Assembly: GCF_003994335.1 (NCBI RefSeq)
Contig: NZ_PNQZ01000015.1
Span: 1 to 47,041, forward strand
Origin: Asaia sp. W19
GTDB lineage: Bacteria > Pseudomonadota > Alphaproteobacteria > Acetobacterales > Acetobacteraceae
Length of the DNA: 47,041 nt
Direction: 5' to 3'
Positions within the stretch are counted from its first letter, which is position 1, and each line of letters begins with the position of its first letter. A model generated the notes under the pieces. That model had not been told where the DNA came from and did no database searches. It saw nothing but the letters and a program-made list of their open reading frames with translations. A program made the position numbers and the translations under genes. Shown piece after piece: positions 31,435 to 39,456 of this stretch.

Positions 31435-31661
31435 GCGAAATCGAGGAAGAATGCGCGCTGCTTGAACGGATGTAAAGGTTTCTCCACCGCGCCGCTGCGC
31501 GAATGGAGCGACGCAACGCAAAAAAGCGCCTTGCAATCGCCTGACGTACATACCTGCGTCGAGCTTGCGGGACGCAGGTATACCCCGCTCTCATCGACCT
31601 TACGTCTCAATCTGATCTGCCACCTTGGTAGCGATCATTGCGATGCCGATACTGGATCTGC
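31435..31661. other. Interval without a convincing gene
   Basis: An ATG at 31431 overlaps the antirepressor stop but gives only MSEIEEECALLERM, probably the relic of a cut gene. The rest holds short frames only and a GACGCAG-type repeat near 31560. No promoter or terminator is obvious. Confidence 0.5.
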
Positions 31662-33089
31662 TCAGTTTCGAGACAAATTCTGGTAAGCCACGGTCGCTGC
31701 GACGGAAATTCGAATGTCAAGCCAGTCAGCTGAGGTGCTGCGCGCAAGAGGTAAAACTGCGTGGCCGTTAGTCCATCTTAGGCCTGCGTTGTCAGAGAGG
31801 TGCCATCCGTCCAACCCTTCTTCTAGGAAATCAAGTTCAGTGATGGAGTTTGTTGCTGGATCCGAGACCCGTATACCTGAGACCAGGACACCGAGATCTC
31901 GTCGATCATCCAGAAAAGGTCCTACAACGTCACATGGCCTCGAGCGGCGGCTGTCGATCCACACCTGTTCTCCTGCCGGCACTCGGAAGACATACTCATG
32001 GCCATGCCGTTCACTCGGCTCGATCGTCGTATTTTTGGTTGATAATCTCAAATCTGGTTCTTCAGAGATAGATGTAACCGGGGTCTTCAAGTTCATCGGA
32101 GGCGCCCCAGCAATAGCATTCAACTCTCGCCAGATAGGCTCAACGAAAGCACGCTCACAACATAGTGGAGCAGCAGCATCGGTTTCCCAACCCTGAGCGG
32201 GAGCTACGACCGGTGAGCCGCCATGCTGCTCATGAAATTTCCAGACGTTTTTATCATCCGGCAAATAGGTTTCACTCCACACACCGTCAACTGAGACTAT
32301 GCCATGCCTCGAGGTCATGAAATGATAAACAGGGAAGGATATTTCGCTCTTATCGTAAAATATGGAATTACCGTTTACTAACATGCGTGCCGGGATAAAG
32401 TGTCCCTTGAGGTATATGCAGTGCTCAGCGGTAATCCTCATGTCCTTGAAAGGTATTCCTGCGCCCAGCGCATTTTGGCTGATGACGATTGGAAAGCCTG
32501 ACATGTCCGTTGGCGCGTGTTCCCTGACACGCACCATGGACATACCCACCCAGATCACCGGCGAAGCAATTTCTAGCTCTCCCGATTTGACCAATACGGA
32601 CGTGCCAGGCTTCAGCTCCGCTACGTCGATAAGACCGCGGTCCGTTCGCACCATCGAGCCGCGCAGGTAACAGGGGGTAAATGAAATCGGTGCAGTCCCG
32701 GTACCGTCCTGTGTCAGACTATATTGCTTTCCACCGTATGAAAGCGTGAAGTAGTTTTGACTACCGGTACTTGCTCCTTGACCAGTGTACTGAATGCTCA
32801 AGGCGTTCCAATCGACGACCTGATCGCCCATCACGAGCACATGATACGCTCCGTGTGTATCTCCTAAGATGATTATTCCAATATCGGGATTTCCCCAGGA
32901 ATAGTCGTAGTCCCAACGCACTGTGACCCCCGGGGCATTCTTACTCGCGAAGGTCAGAGACCACCCATTTACCGTTGCAGAAACGATATTTTCCGGGTCT
33001 CCTTGCTTTATCTGAGCACTTCCACCACTCACGGTGAAATAGGTACCAGAGAGTGTATAGACACCATCAGAAAATATCTGGTTCGGCAT
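31662..33089 (-). CDS. Hint-domain protein, Acetobacteraceae type
   Basis: 475 residues from ATG 33089 (MPNQIFSDGVYTL). Residues 1-155 are beta-rich and Gly/Ser/Thr-rich, like surface-protein repeats. The Hint (hedgehog/intein) domain runs about 157-300. It begins FTPCYLRGSMVRTDRGLIDV with Cys as first residue, contains ITAEHCIYLKGHFIPARMLV, and ends at VDGVWSETYLPD. The C-terminal 150 residues (DLGVLVSGIRV...) are also typical for this group. The family is thought to self-process; substrate and role in acetic acid bacteria are unknown. Runs against the phage operon. Confidence 0.82.
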   Translation of the reverse strand: MPNQIFSDGVYTLSGTYFTVSGGSAQIKQGDPENIVSATVNGWSLTFASKNAPGVTVRWDYDYSWGNPDIGIIILGDTHGAYHVLVMGDQVVDWNALSIQYTGQGASTGSQNYFTLSYGGKQYSLTQDGTGTAPISFTPCYLRGSMVRTDRGLIDVAELKPGTSVLVKSGELEIASPVIWVGMSMVRVREHAPTDMSGFPIVISQNALGAGIPFKDMRITAEHCIYLKGHFIPARMLVNGNSIFYDKSEISFPVYHFMTSRHGIVSVDGVWSETYLPDDKNVWKFHEQHGGSPVVAPAQGWETDAAAPLCCERAFVEPIWRELNAIAGAPPMNLKTPVTSISEEPDLRLSTKNTTIEPSERHGHEYVFRVPAGEQVWIDSRRSRPCDVVGPFLDDRRDLGVLVSGIRVSDPATNSITELDFLEEGLDGWHLSDNAGLRWTNGHAVLPLARSTSADWLDIRISVAATVAYQNLSRN

Positions 33090-33155
33090 TTTGAGTTCTC
33101 GCTTCCGGCATATTTTTATTAATGTTTCTGCGCAGGGACACCTTATCGAGATCAC

Positions 33156-33477
33156 GGCTCTATCATCAGATGAGCGTGGGGTCGTAACTGGTTTTTCTTA
33201 TCCTATACTTTGTTAATTCCGATAAAATTTGTTCTTAAGAAACTTGAAGCGGCTCTCGCCGTACAGACGACACGCGTTGGTTCTTTCTCGCGAGCGAAGA
33301 TCTCCGAGCCTGCCGATCCTGCTAACCAACTGTTTTTCCTTGAAAATTCCACAAACTGCGTTGGACGCCTAGGACAGGTCGCTGCAAGAAAGTGCGATGC
33401 AGACGTTCAGGAAGCGCCTGAAAGTCGGGCGAAGCCTGGCTGCGGTCACGCGAAGGTGAGGCATCCTTGATAGGTAT
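33156..33477. other. Gene-poor interval at the right edge of the first cargo block
   Basis: AT-rich upstream region of the Hint gene, then an 86-codon plus-strand frame (33210-33470, MLIPIKFVLKKLEAALAVQT...) with no ribosome-binding site or recognisable domain. I do not call a gene. It probably holds the Hint promoter (minus) and ends at the terminator hairpin at 33478. Confidence 0.5.
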
Positions 33478-33509
33478 ACGCCCCCATGGTTCGCCTTGGG
33501 GGCTTTTTT
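33478..33509 (+). terminator. Intrinsic terminator, first copy of a duplicated hairpin
   Basis: GCCCCCA/TGGGGGC stem with a ten-base loop, followed by TTTTTT. The first 25 bases (33478-33502) recur exactly at 39457-39481. It lies just before the small membrane protein and tape measure genes. Confidence 0.8.
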
Positions 33510-33531
33510 CGTTTTGGAGCCCTGACGGTTC

Positions 33532-33870
33532 CTAGAACCCAAGCCACGAGGTTATCGCGTCGTTGATCATGATGTAGCCGATCACCGCGAGCGTAGCGAA
33601 GAACAGGAAAATAAACGGTCCGAACAGGATAAGCAGCAATATCCTTACGAACGCTTCGTTCGGGTCTCTGCCTCTCGGAATGTGCCTCTGCTTCGGCACA
33701 GCAATAACGACCTGCCTCACCTGACCTGTTGGCTTTCGTATAGACGCCACCTTCCGCTTGCGGGTCGGTAGCTGCGGCATTTCGGCGGCCATGTCGGCCT
33801 GCATCTGACGCCACATGGGCGTTCCACCATCATCGAATTCGTCGTCTGTTTCTTCACGGGATGGGCGCAT
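33532..33870 (-). CDS. Small membrane protein divergent from the tape measure gene
   Basis: 112 residues. The N-terminal 70 residues are charged and probably cytoplasmic (acidic start, then a basic TRKRKVASIRKPTGQVRQVV part). One long hydrophobic stretch, FVRILLLILFGPFIFLFFAT with LAVIGYIMI, forms one or two membrane helices at the C-terminus. It starts 16 bases from the tape measure start on the other strand. Perhaps a lysogeny-expressed exclusion factor; function unknown. Confidence 0.65.
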   Translation of the reverse strand: MRPSREETDDEFDDGGTPMWRQMQADMAAEMPQLPTRKRKVASIRKPTGQVRQVVIAVPKQRHIPRGRDPNEAFVRILLLILFGPFIFLFFATLAVIGYIMINDAITSWLGF

Positions 33871-33886
33871 GACAGGAGTATAGCAT

Positions 33887-36031
33887 ATGGCTGACGTCTA
33901 TCGCATCGGTGTCGCGATCGGCATGACCGACAATGCCACGCAAGTACTGCAGACGCTGGCATCAAAAGTGCTTGGCCTCAACATGGCGGCGAAGGATCTC
34001 GAGCGCGGGCTGAACCGCGCGAAGCTTGCCGCAGTTGGGCTAGTGGGAGTTCTTGGCGGCTCGGCAATTTTGCACGGCGTCAATTCAATGGCCGAGGCAG
34101 GAGCCAAGCTACAGCGCGCCCAGACTGCCATGCTTCAGGCGGGCATGACCCAGAAGCAGATCGCACAGGAAACGGCGGTTGCCTACAACTCGATGAACCA
34201 GGTGCGTGGCCCGGACATCGTTGACCGCGTGAATGCCATTCGCGAACTGCGTGGCATCGTGGGCACAGGTCCAAACGGCAACGATTACCGCGAGGTCAAC
34301 GCCGTCCTTCCAAACTACCTGCGCGTTCGCAGTCTCTATGGTGAGCATGGATCGCAAGAGATATTCCGTACGATCGAGATGCAGGGCGGCGCGCGCTACG
34401 ATGATAAAGGAAACTTCGACGAGGCGCGCTTTGCGCAATATCTCGACGCTTCGTTGCGTACCCTCCAGGCGTCGGGCGGAAACCTCAAGCCGCAAGACCT
34501 GCTAAATGTCATGCAGATGGGAGCAGTTACGGCGCGTGGTATGACGCCTGACGCCTTCTGGAATATGATGATGACGCCCGCAATGGAAATGCGCGGCTAT
34601 CGAGCAGGCACAGCCGTAACCGCGATGTCGCGTGTTTTTTATGGCGGCATCATGCCTGATCACAATGCACGGGAGTTGGAACGGCTCGGTATCTTAAGCG
34701 GTGGCTCGATCAAGAAAATGGGTTATTTGACCCCGGAACAGCGGGCCGACCTCAAAGCGCATGGCTACCATGTAGGCCGTGGAGGGGTCGTCACTGTCCG
34801 GCGTGACGGCGTCAAAGGCGCAGACGAGTTGAATGACCCGAACCGCGGATTTTTCCCGTGGATCAGGGACGTTCTCGCGCCCGCCATACGTCATGACTAC
34901 GACACGAACATCGCCACCCGCCCGGGCAATACTGAGACCTACGACGCTTTTGTCAGGAGGGAGATTCTAGAGGCGCTGCCAACAGAGACGGCGCGGAGGT
35001 TCTCAGCACTGATGGTGCAGCAGATCACCAGCGTCGAACGTGACGCGACCCTGCGCCAGCAAGCGACAGGAATTGGTGCATACGATCTCGCGCAGCAGAA
35101 CTACACCCAGCAGCTTGAGAACATGCGCCACTCATGGGCATCCCTTATGGAAACCCTGGGGCTGCCCGCAGCACAAGATGGCGCGCACCTCCTGCAAAGC
35201 ATCAGTCATGGGCTTGATACGCTCACTCAGGCGGCTGCAAAATCGCCTGAGGCAACGCGAATGATTATAAGACTTGCTGCGGCGATAGGAGCTGTAGCCG
35301 TTGTCGGGGGAACGATCGCTGTTGGCGTCGCGTCATTAGGGATGGTTGCGACTGGCTTGGGAGCATTGGGCGCCGTGGCTGCGGGCGGGAGCTTGATTGC
35401 CGCCGCCGCAGGCATCACCGCGGTCTCTACCGCACTGGTCGGACTCGTCGGCATTGCCATGCTTTGGAAAAATCAGGACCAACTCAAAGCCGACCACGCC
35501 GCACAACTCAAGGCGCATCCTGAGATGCAGGCGCCGAAGTATTTCGACGCCCCTTACGAGCTTTCTGATTTCAATCCATTCAAATGGATGCAGCACCACC
35601 GCGCGCGAAGGCCGCTATGGCGCGAAGCCGACCCCGAGTATCACGCTCAATTTGGTAGAGATGAACTTAACCGCCAGCTAGGGATAGACGGCTACACACC
35701 AACGAAGCCCGGCCCGCGCCAAGTCTCAAACGAGAATGTTCCAATCATCGACCGCCTGAATGCGGCGCGGGTCTTTCCTGAGAACGCCGGGTCAACGCGC
35801 CGTAGCGATCGGACATCGAACGGCGCAACGCATTCAGGATATGGAACGGAGCAGCGCACCCAGAGCCAGACGCTTCACCTCACAGTGCCCCTCACCCTCG
35901 ACAAACGCGAACTCGGGCGAGCGATGCTGCAGATCAATCTGGACGATGCTCGGCGCGCCAACCGGGCTCAGTCCGGGGCGTTCGACGGGCTGGCGAATGC
36001 CCAGGTGCCGGGGATGAGTGTGGGGTATTGA
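33887..36031 (+). CDS. Tail tape measure protein
   Basis: 714 residues, with AGGAG eight bases before ATG 33887. It sets tail length and helps DNA entry. The N-terminus (NATQVLQTLASKVLGLNMAA, then KDLERGLNRAKLAA) is the usual helical opening. Residues 450-530 hold hydrophobic Ala/Gly/Val-rich segments (AAIGAVAVVGGTIAVGVASL and on), like the membrane-active part of Mu gp42-type proteins. The C-terminus has QTLHLTVPLTLDKRELGRAM. It is separated from the chaperones by a 7-kb cargo block. Confidence 0.9.
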   Translation: MADVYRIGVAIGMTDNATQVLQTLASKVLGLNMAAKDLERGLNRAKLAAVGLVGVLGGSAILHGVNSMAEAGAKLQRAQTAMLQAGMTQKQIAQETAVAYNSMNQVRGPDIVDRVNAIRELRGIVGTGPNGNDYREVNAVLPNYLRVRSLYGEHGSQEIFRTIEMQGGARYDDKGNFDEARFAQYLDASLRTLQASGGNLKPQDLLNVMQMGAVTARGMTPDAFWNMMMTPAMEMRGYRAGTAVTAMSRVFYGGIMPDHNARELERLGILSGGSIKKMGYLTPEQRADLKAHGYHVGRGGVVTVRRDGVKGADELNDPNRGFFPWIRDVLAPAIRHDYDTNIATRPGNTETYDAFVRREILEALPTETARRFSALMVQQITSVERDATLRQQATGIGAYDLAQQNYTQQLENMRHSWASLMETLGLPAAQDGAHLLQSISHGLDTLTQAAAKSPEATRMIIRLAAAIGAVAVVGGTIAVGVASLGMVATGLGALGAVAAGGSLIAAAAGITAVSTALVGLVGIAMLWKNQDQLKADHAAQLKAHPEMQAPKYFDAPYELSDFNPFKWMQHHRARRPLWREADPEYHAQFGRDELNRQLGIDGYTPTKPGPRQVSNENVPIIDRLNAARVFPENAGSTRRSDRTSNGATHSGYGTEQRTQSQTLHLTVPLTLDKRELGRAMLQINLDDARRANRAQSGAFDGLANAQVPGMSVGY

Positions 36032-36113
36032 GGGGGGTACGCTCAGCTTGTTACCAAGTTGGAAAATCTGACTCCCCTCACGTAGATCAGGCCTCGACTG
36101 CGATAAGTCGTTC

Positions 36114-36794
36114 TCACTTTCTGGCTGGAATCCGGGCCTTGAGATTATCGAGGCACGGGGCTTGCGTTAGACATCTCACCACGATGGGATTGATCACCTG
36201 CAATAGCGCATCAATGTCGCCCAACGTTGGCTGCCACCCACGGTGCGCGGTGGCGTTACCGGCGTCGACCAGCGTGGCGATAGTGTCTTTTTCGTGTTCG
36301 TTCAAACCTAACGATGCCGACATCTGCTCGATTTTCTTCTTGAAGGAGGTGTCTTTCGGAGTAGAGGTTTTGAGAGCGCAATAGTCGAACAATGTCCGTA
36401 TGAGCACCGAAGCTGATCTACACATACCCATGTTGAAGGCCATGTAAATTTCCTCAATTAGATCTACAGCGTCCGGGTGATCAGAACGGATAGCGTTAAT
36501 ATAGGATGGCAGAGGGTATCTTTCCCGCTCAGGAAAATATTCGATATGAGGGATGGGATAATCATATAGCTCGCCATCATCTGCGCGCTGCACCTCAGTC
36601 TCATCCTCGGAGAAGTGGAAGATCTTCTGCACGTATGTTTGGTCCGAGCATCCATTACACTTTAGGATGTTCCAGTCGGTAGTCGTCCAAAGCGTGTCGT
36701 CATCCCATCTCTCGCGATAATGCGCTTTAATCGTCGCTCTCGTACCGACCCCGCATTTCGGACAATTCCCCTCGACGATAGTTTCAACAGTCAT
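36114..36794 (-). CDS. Zinc-ribbon plus DUF4145-like protein
   Basis: 226 residues. CPKCG at residues 11-15 and CNGC at about 46-49 form a zinc ribbon. The C-terminal half (IYMAFNMGMCRSASVLIRTL, then FDYCALKT... and LVDAGNATAHRGW) matches DUF4145, a helical domain common in restriction and other defence-associated proteins. No nuclease motif is seen. The gene opposes the phage late operon, so it is a cargo gene with its own expression. Possible defence or sensor role; inference. Confidence 0.75.
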   Translation of the reverse strand: MTVETIVEGNCPKCGVGTRATIKAHYRERWDDDTLWTTTDWNILKCNGCSDQTYVQKIFHFSEDETEVQRADDGELYDYPIPHIEYFPERERYPLPSYINAIRSDHPDAVDLIEEIYMAFNMGMCRSASVLIRTLFDYCALKTSTPKDTSFKKKIEQMSASLGLNEHEKDTIATLVDAGNATAHRGWQPTLGDIDALLQVINPIVVRCLTQAPCLDNLKARIPARK

Positions 36795-36872
36795 GATGGT
36801 TTCAAGCTCCTACGCAGCGTTAGAAATCGGCCTTTGATCGTTTTTCCGCTTTGGTTCAGACGCTCTCGCCGC

Positions 36873-37205
36873 TCACCGTGCCGCCTGCTCGATCGCATCC
36901 TGCACAAACTGGTTCAGACTGACCCCACGAGCCGCGGCCGCAGTCACGGCCTGCGCATGAACACCCTCCGGCACGCGCACCTGAAACTTTCCGGAATAAC
37001 GCCGCACCGGCTCGATCCCCTTTTCTGCACACATCTCAAGGAATACGCGGAGAGACGCTTCACCCTCAACTGCAAGCCCCGCAACACTGTCGGAATAGAA
37101 GTCCGCACCGCCGTTCAGCCCGACGAACTCGCCGCGGAACATGCCGATCTCAGGGTCAAACTGAATGACGGCCTGATGGCCGCCGATGGTCATCGTGTTG
37201 TTCAT
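36873..37205 (-). CDS. hicB: HicB-type antitoxin
   Basis: 110 residues from ATG 37205, which overlaps the toxin stop (ATGA). The N-terminal partially degraded RNase H-like HicB domain includes YEV-equivalent MFRGEFVGLNGGADFYSDSV near residues 20-40. The C-terminal RHH domain reads FQVRVPEGVHAQAVTAAAAR then GVSLNQFVQDAIEQ. It should block the toxin and bind the hicAB promoter as an autorepressor. Confidence 0.85.
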   Translation of the reverse strand: MNNTMTIGGHQAVIQFDPEIGMFRGEFVGLNGGADFYSDSVAGLAVEGEASLRVFLEMCAEKGIEPVRRYSGKFQVRVPEGVHAQAVTAAAARGVSLNQFVQDAIEQAAR

Positions 37206-37456
37206 GGCGTTACTCCGTTTGCTTCGAGCCACTTCCGCACCGATGCGACGGCCCCTTTGTCGGTGTCCGGCTTGGGGTGCGGACGGTGGAAGACCCGGAT
37301 TTCCCCAAACAGGAACACACCGATACGAGAGCCTTCCCGTTCGGAAATCTCGGCACCCAGCACGACGAACAGAGCCTCGATTTCACTCCATGCGACGTTT
37401 CCCGAAACCGGGCGCCTGAAGATCAGCTCGAGGGTGCGGCGATGCTTGGCTTTCAT
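37202..37456 (-). CDS. hicA: HicA-family toxin, GSR variant
   Basis: 84 residues from ATG 37456 (MKAKHRRTLELIF). HicA toxins are small dsRBD-like RNases. The fold is recognisable: WSEIEALFVVLGAEISEREG then SRIGVFLFGEIRVFHRPHP and a C-terminal AVASVRKWLEANGV helix. The usual GSHH loop with catalytic His reads GSRIG here; the nearest His residues are in FHRPHP. This subfamily is widespread, but the catalytic residue must differ or activity is lost. Confidence 0.82.
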   Translation of the reverse strand: MKAKHRRTLELIFRRPVSGNVAWSEIEALFVVLGAEISEREGSRIGVFLFGEIRVFHRPHPKPDTDKGAVASVRKWLEANGVTP

Positions 37457-37463
37457 ACCTGAA

Positions 37464-37483
37464 GTGATACCAAAATACGGTAC
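37464..37483 (-). promoter_or_regulatory. Probable hicAB operator
   Basis: TACC-N7-GGTA inverted repeat a few bases upstream of the hicA ATG, in AT-rich sequence that contains minus-strand TTGGAT/TATAGT-like promoter elements. HicB RHH domains bind such palindromes. Confidence 0.45.
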
Positions 37484-37572
37484 TATATCCAAGCAGATAA
37501 TTTGGGATCTATGCCTCTAGACGGGTGGACGCGAAGAGCCCTGCCCTCGCGCAACGGTTGCCCTGCCCCGTT

Positions 37573-37590
37573 CCTCACGCTATTGTGAGG
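37573..37590 (+). other. Small hairpin upstream of a terminator
   Basis: CCTCAC/GTGAGG perfect stem with a six-base loop, 17 bases before the strong terminator at 37608. Together they resemble the 3' part of a small RNA. No promoter is confirmed. Confidence 0.35.
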
Positions 37591-37607
37591 CGTCTGTGGT
37601 AGACATT

Positions 37608-37636
37608 CGCCCCCGTGTCATCCGCGGGGGCGTTTT
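37608..37636 (+). terminator. Strong GC-rich intrinsic terminator
   Basis: CGCCCCCG/CGGGGGCG eight-pair stem followed by TTTT. No plus-strand protein gene ends nearby (the tape measure stop is 1.6 kb upstream), so it ends either late read-through or a small RNA. Confidence 0.75.
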
Positions 37637-38046
37637 GCGTCCTGGCTCAGTTCGTCTGGTTCTCGACCGCGTCTCAGAGTGGCGCGATCGCACCAGCTTG
37701 CGTTTCTGCACCATGCACCGTTCATACTCTGCCGTACGAAATCCAGCACAAGCATCTCAGGGCTCTTGTGTATCATATTTGTGATGGTGCTAGGCGTGGG
37801 CGAAGAGGCTAGAGAGAAGTTCTGTACATCACTGGGTAATCTTGCCCAATGCCAAGAGTGCTCAAGGCGCAGATCATGATCAGCTTTACTTTGACGATCC
37901 TGAAAGTGACGATTTTCTCGTTCGTTATCCACTATAGCTAGTGCGTATCAATCTGCCGTTCACTCGGTAGCCTCGCCGCTTCAAGCGCGTAGTTAACCTC
38001 GCCACTGCTACTTGCACCCACCATTCGGAGGGTTCAGGCCATGCTC
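37637..38046. other. About 400 bases with no convincing gene
   Basis: Short frames only on both strands. A minus-strand piece near 37930-38010 reads VQVAVARLTTRLKRRGYRVN and may be a gene relic. No terminator, promoter or repeat stands out. Confidence 0.45.
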
Positions 38047-38148
38047 TTAGTTTGTCGGGTTTTCGGGCGCGTCCGGCAGTGGCGCGTTCTCGCCCGGCTC
38101 GGGTGCTGGATGGCTGGGATCGTATGTCGGCGTCGGTTTCGAGGTCAT
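38047..38148 (-). CDS. 33-residue Pro/Asp/Glu-rich peptide
   Basis: MTSKPTPTYDPSHPAPEPGE followed by NAPLPDAPENPTN. Its ATG overlaps the stop of the preceding small ORF. Composition resembles its neighbour (MTNKPNPAKPGSDEP...), suggesting an old duplication. Disordered; function unknown. Confidence 0.4.
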   Translation of the reverse strand: MTSKPTPTYDPSHPAPEPGENAPLPDAPENPTN

Positions 38149-38276
38149 GCGGGCTTTCCTCCGTCCTCTGGATGATCCGGGTGCTCAGGCGCGTCGTCCT
38201 GCTGCGGGCTCGTGTCGGGATACGGCTCAAACGGCTCGTCGCTCCCCGGCTTGGCTGGGTTCGGCTTGTTTGTCAT
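38145..38276 (-). CDS. 43-residue Pro/Asp/Glu-rich peptide
   Basis: MTNKPNPAKPGSDEPFEPYP followed by an acidic DTSPQQDDAPEHPDHPEDGG tail. GGAAAACGACG precedes ATG 38276. ATGA coupling to the next peptide supports translation. Small disordered proteins like this occur in many alphaproteobacteria; function unknown. Confidence 0.45.
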   Translation of the reverse strand: MTNKPNPAKPGSDEPFEPYPDTSPQQDDAPEHPDHPEDGGKPA

Positions 38277-38473
38277 CGTCGTTTTCCAGAGGTGAGATGA
38301 CTCAAGGCAGGCGGGGCGCAGGAGTTCCGTTAGCCGCGTGAAAACCTGCATTTCCAACGATGTTGCTATTTTGTCCAATTCGAATCAGTGAATTCATTTG
38401 CCAAAATGGAAACATACGCCCATATCAGCGATAGATCGGAAACAAGCGACGCGGCCCTCGACATACGAGGTGT

Positions 38474-38491
38474 GTTCGCGTTTGTGCGAAC
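38474..38491. promoter_or_regulatory. Inverted repeat upstream of the Panacea operon
   Basis: GTTCGC-N6-GCGAAC, perfect, about 37 bases before the leader ATG. Position and symmetry suggest an operator for autoregulation, though Panacea antitoxins are not known for DNA binding. Confidence 0.45.
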
Positions 38492-38527
38492 GCTGATCAT
38501 GTTTGAACCCTAGCCGGAGGAAAGAGC

Positions 38528-38575
38528 ATGTCCTACGTGTTCAACCATAATCCCCGCGTGAAGGGGGGTGTATGA
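38528..38575 (+). CDS. 15-residue leader peptide of the Panacea operon
   Basis: MSYVFNHNPRVKGGV with an excellent CCGGAGGAAAG ribosome-binding site. The TGA overlaps the ATG of the antitoxin gene, so translation would be coupled. Could set antitoxin:toxin ratio. Confidence 0.55.
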   Translation: MSYVFNHNPRVKGGV

Positions 38576-39021
38576 TGGCAGTAAGCGTATTGTCCGCCGC
38601 ACGCAGAGTTTGCGAACAGAGCGACTGGACGTTTACCAATCTGCAACTGCAGAAAATCCTTTACCTCGCTCATATGATGCATATGGGCGAGCATAATGGG
38701 CAACAGCTTATCAACGGCTCATTCGAGGCTTGGGACTACGGTCCTGTTCAGCCAAACGTTTACCGTTGTGTTTCTCTATTTGGCCGCAGACCGATCCAAG
38801 ATGTCTTCGGCGCGGTTGCAGATATTTCGGGAACTAGCGAGGCCGATACTATCGACCAGTGCGTAGCGGCACTTAGAAATAAGACCGCCTCTGAATTGGT
38901 TTCGATTACCCACTGGGAGAATGGCGCTTGGGCGAGGCATTACACCCCTGAGCTTCGGGGCAGCGTTATAGACGACGCAGACATCCTTGAAGAGTATCGC
39001 GCGCGGGCGAATGCCACATAG
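38572..39021 (+). CDS. Panacea (DUF4065) domain antitoxin
   Basis: 149 residues from ATG 38572 (or 38575). The Panacea core is visible: AARRVCEQSDWTFTNLQLQK then ILYLAHMMHMGEH, EAWDYGPVQPNVYRCVSLFG and WENGAWARHY. Panacea antitoxins pair with many unrelated toxins, including membrane-active ones, and neutralise them directly (PanAT systems). The gene directly downstream encodes a small membrane protein and overlaps it by 11 bases, a standard antitoxin-toxin order. Confidence 0.85.
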   Translation: MMAVSVLSAARRVCEQSDWTFTNLQLQKILYLAHMMHMGEHNGQQLINGSFEAWDYGPVQPNVYRCVSLFGRRPIQDVFGAVADISGTSEADTIDQCVAALRNKTASELVSITHWENGAWARHYTPELRGSVIDDADILEEYRARANAT

Positions 39022-39394
39022 AGCTGAAAACTTGACGAAACAGCCGGCCCCTAATTCGAAAACAGAAGCAATGCTGGGAGTGGGCCAAGGAAAGCCCACT
39101 CTGAAGCTTGCCGATACATCGGCAGAATTAGAGCAGGTTCTAGAAAAGGAGAGAGCAGACCGGAAACGGGAACGATTTGGTTGGATAGGCGGAATGGCAG
39201 TCCTCAGCCTACCGCTCATCTATCGGCAAGTTGACGGCTCCATCATCGCTTTTTGCATCATCGCAGTGATTCTCATATGCGTGCTGATCGTGGTTGCGAG
39301 AATGTGCGGATGTGAGGAGGTAGCCATATTGTTAAGCGCACTGGCGAAGCGCCTTACTCGGGTACAGTCAGGCTCTGACGATAAGCCCCACTGA
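39011..39394 (+). CDS. Small membrane protein, probable PanT-type toxin
   Basis: 127 residues from ATG 39011; an in-frame start at 38987 would add eight. The N-terminal 55 residues are charged (helix with ELEQVLEKERADRKRERFG). Two membrane helices follow, WIGGMAVLSLPLIYRQ (57-71) and SIIAFCIIAVILICVLIVVA (about 76-95). The C-terminus is basic. Known PanT toxins include membrane-disrupting types, so depolarisation is a reasonable guess. No homologous toxin family can be named. Confidence 0.65.
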   Translation: MPHRAENLTKQPAPNSKTEAMLGVGQGKPTLKLADTSAELEQVLEKERADRKRERFGWIGGMAVLSLPLIYRQVDGSIIAFCIIAVILICVLIVVARMCGCEEVAILLSALAKRLTRVQSGSDDKPH

Positions 39395-39456
39395 CACCCT
39401 TCTCCTTGCCCCGTTTGGTCAAACTCCCTACCGTGATCTGGTCTGATGCCAGACTG

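Noticed and set aside
33210..33470. 86-codon plus ORF upstream of the terminator hairpin
   Set aside because: No ribosome-binding site, no domain, atypical composition; kept only as part of a gene-poor interval.
37618..37932. 104-codon minus ORF in the non-coding island
   Set aside because: Composition is random-looking, and the frame runs through a strong terminator.
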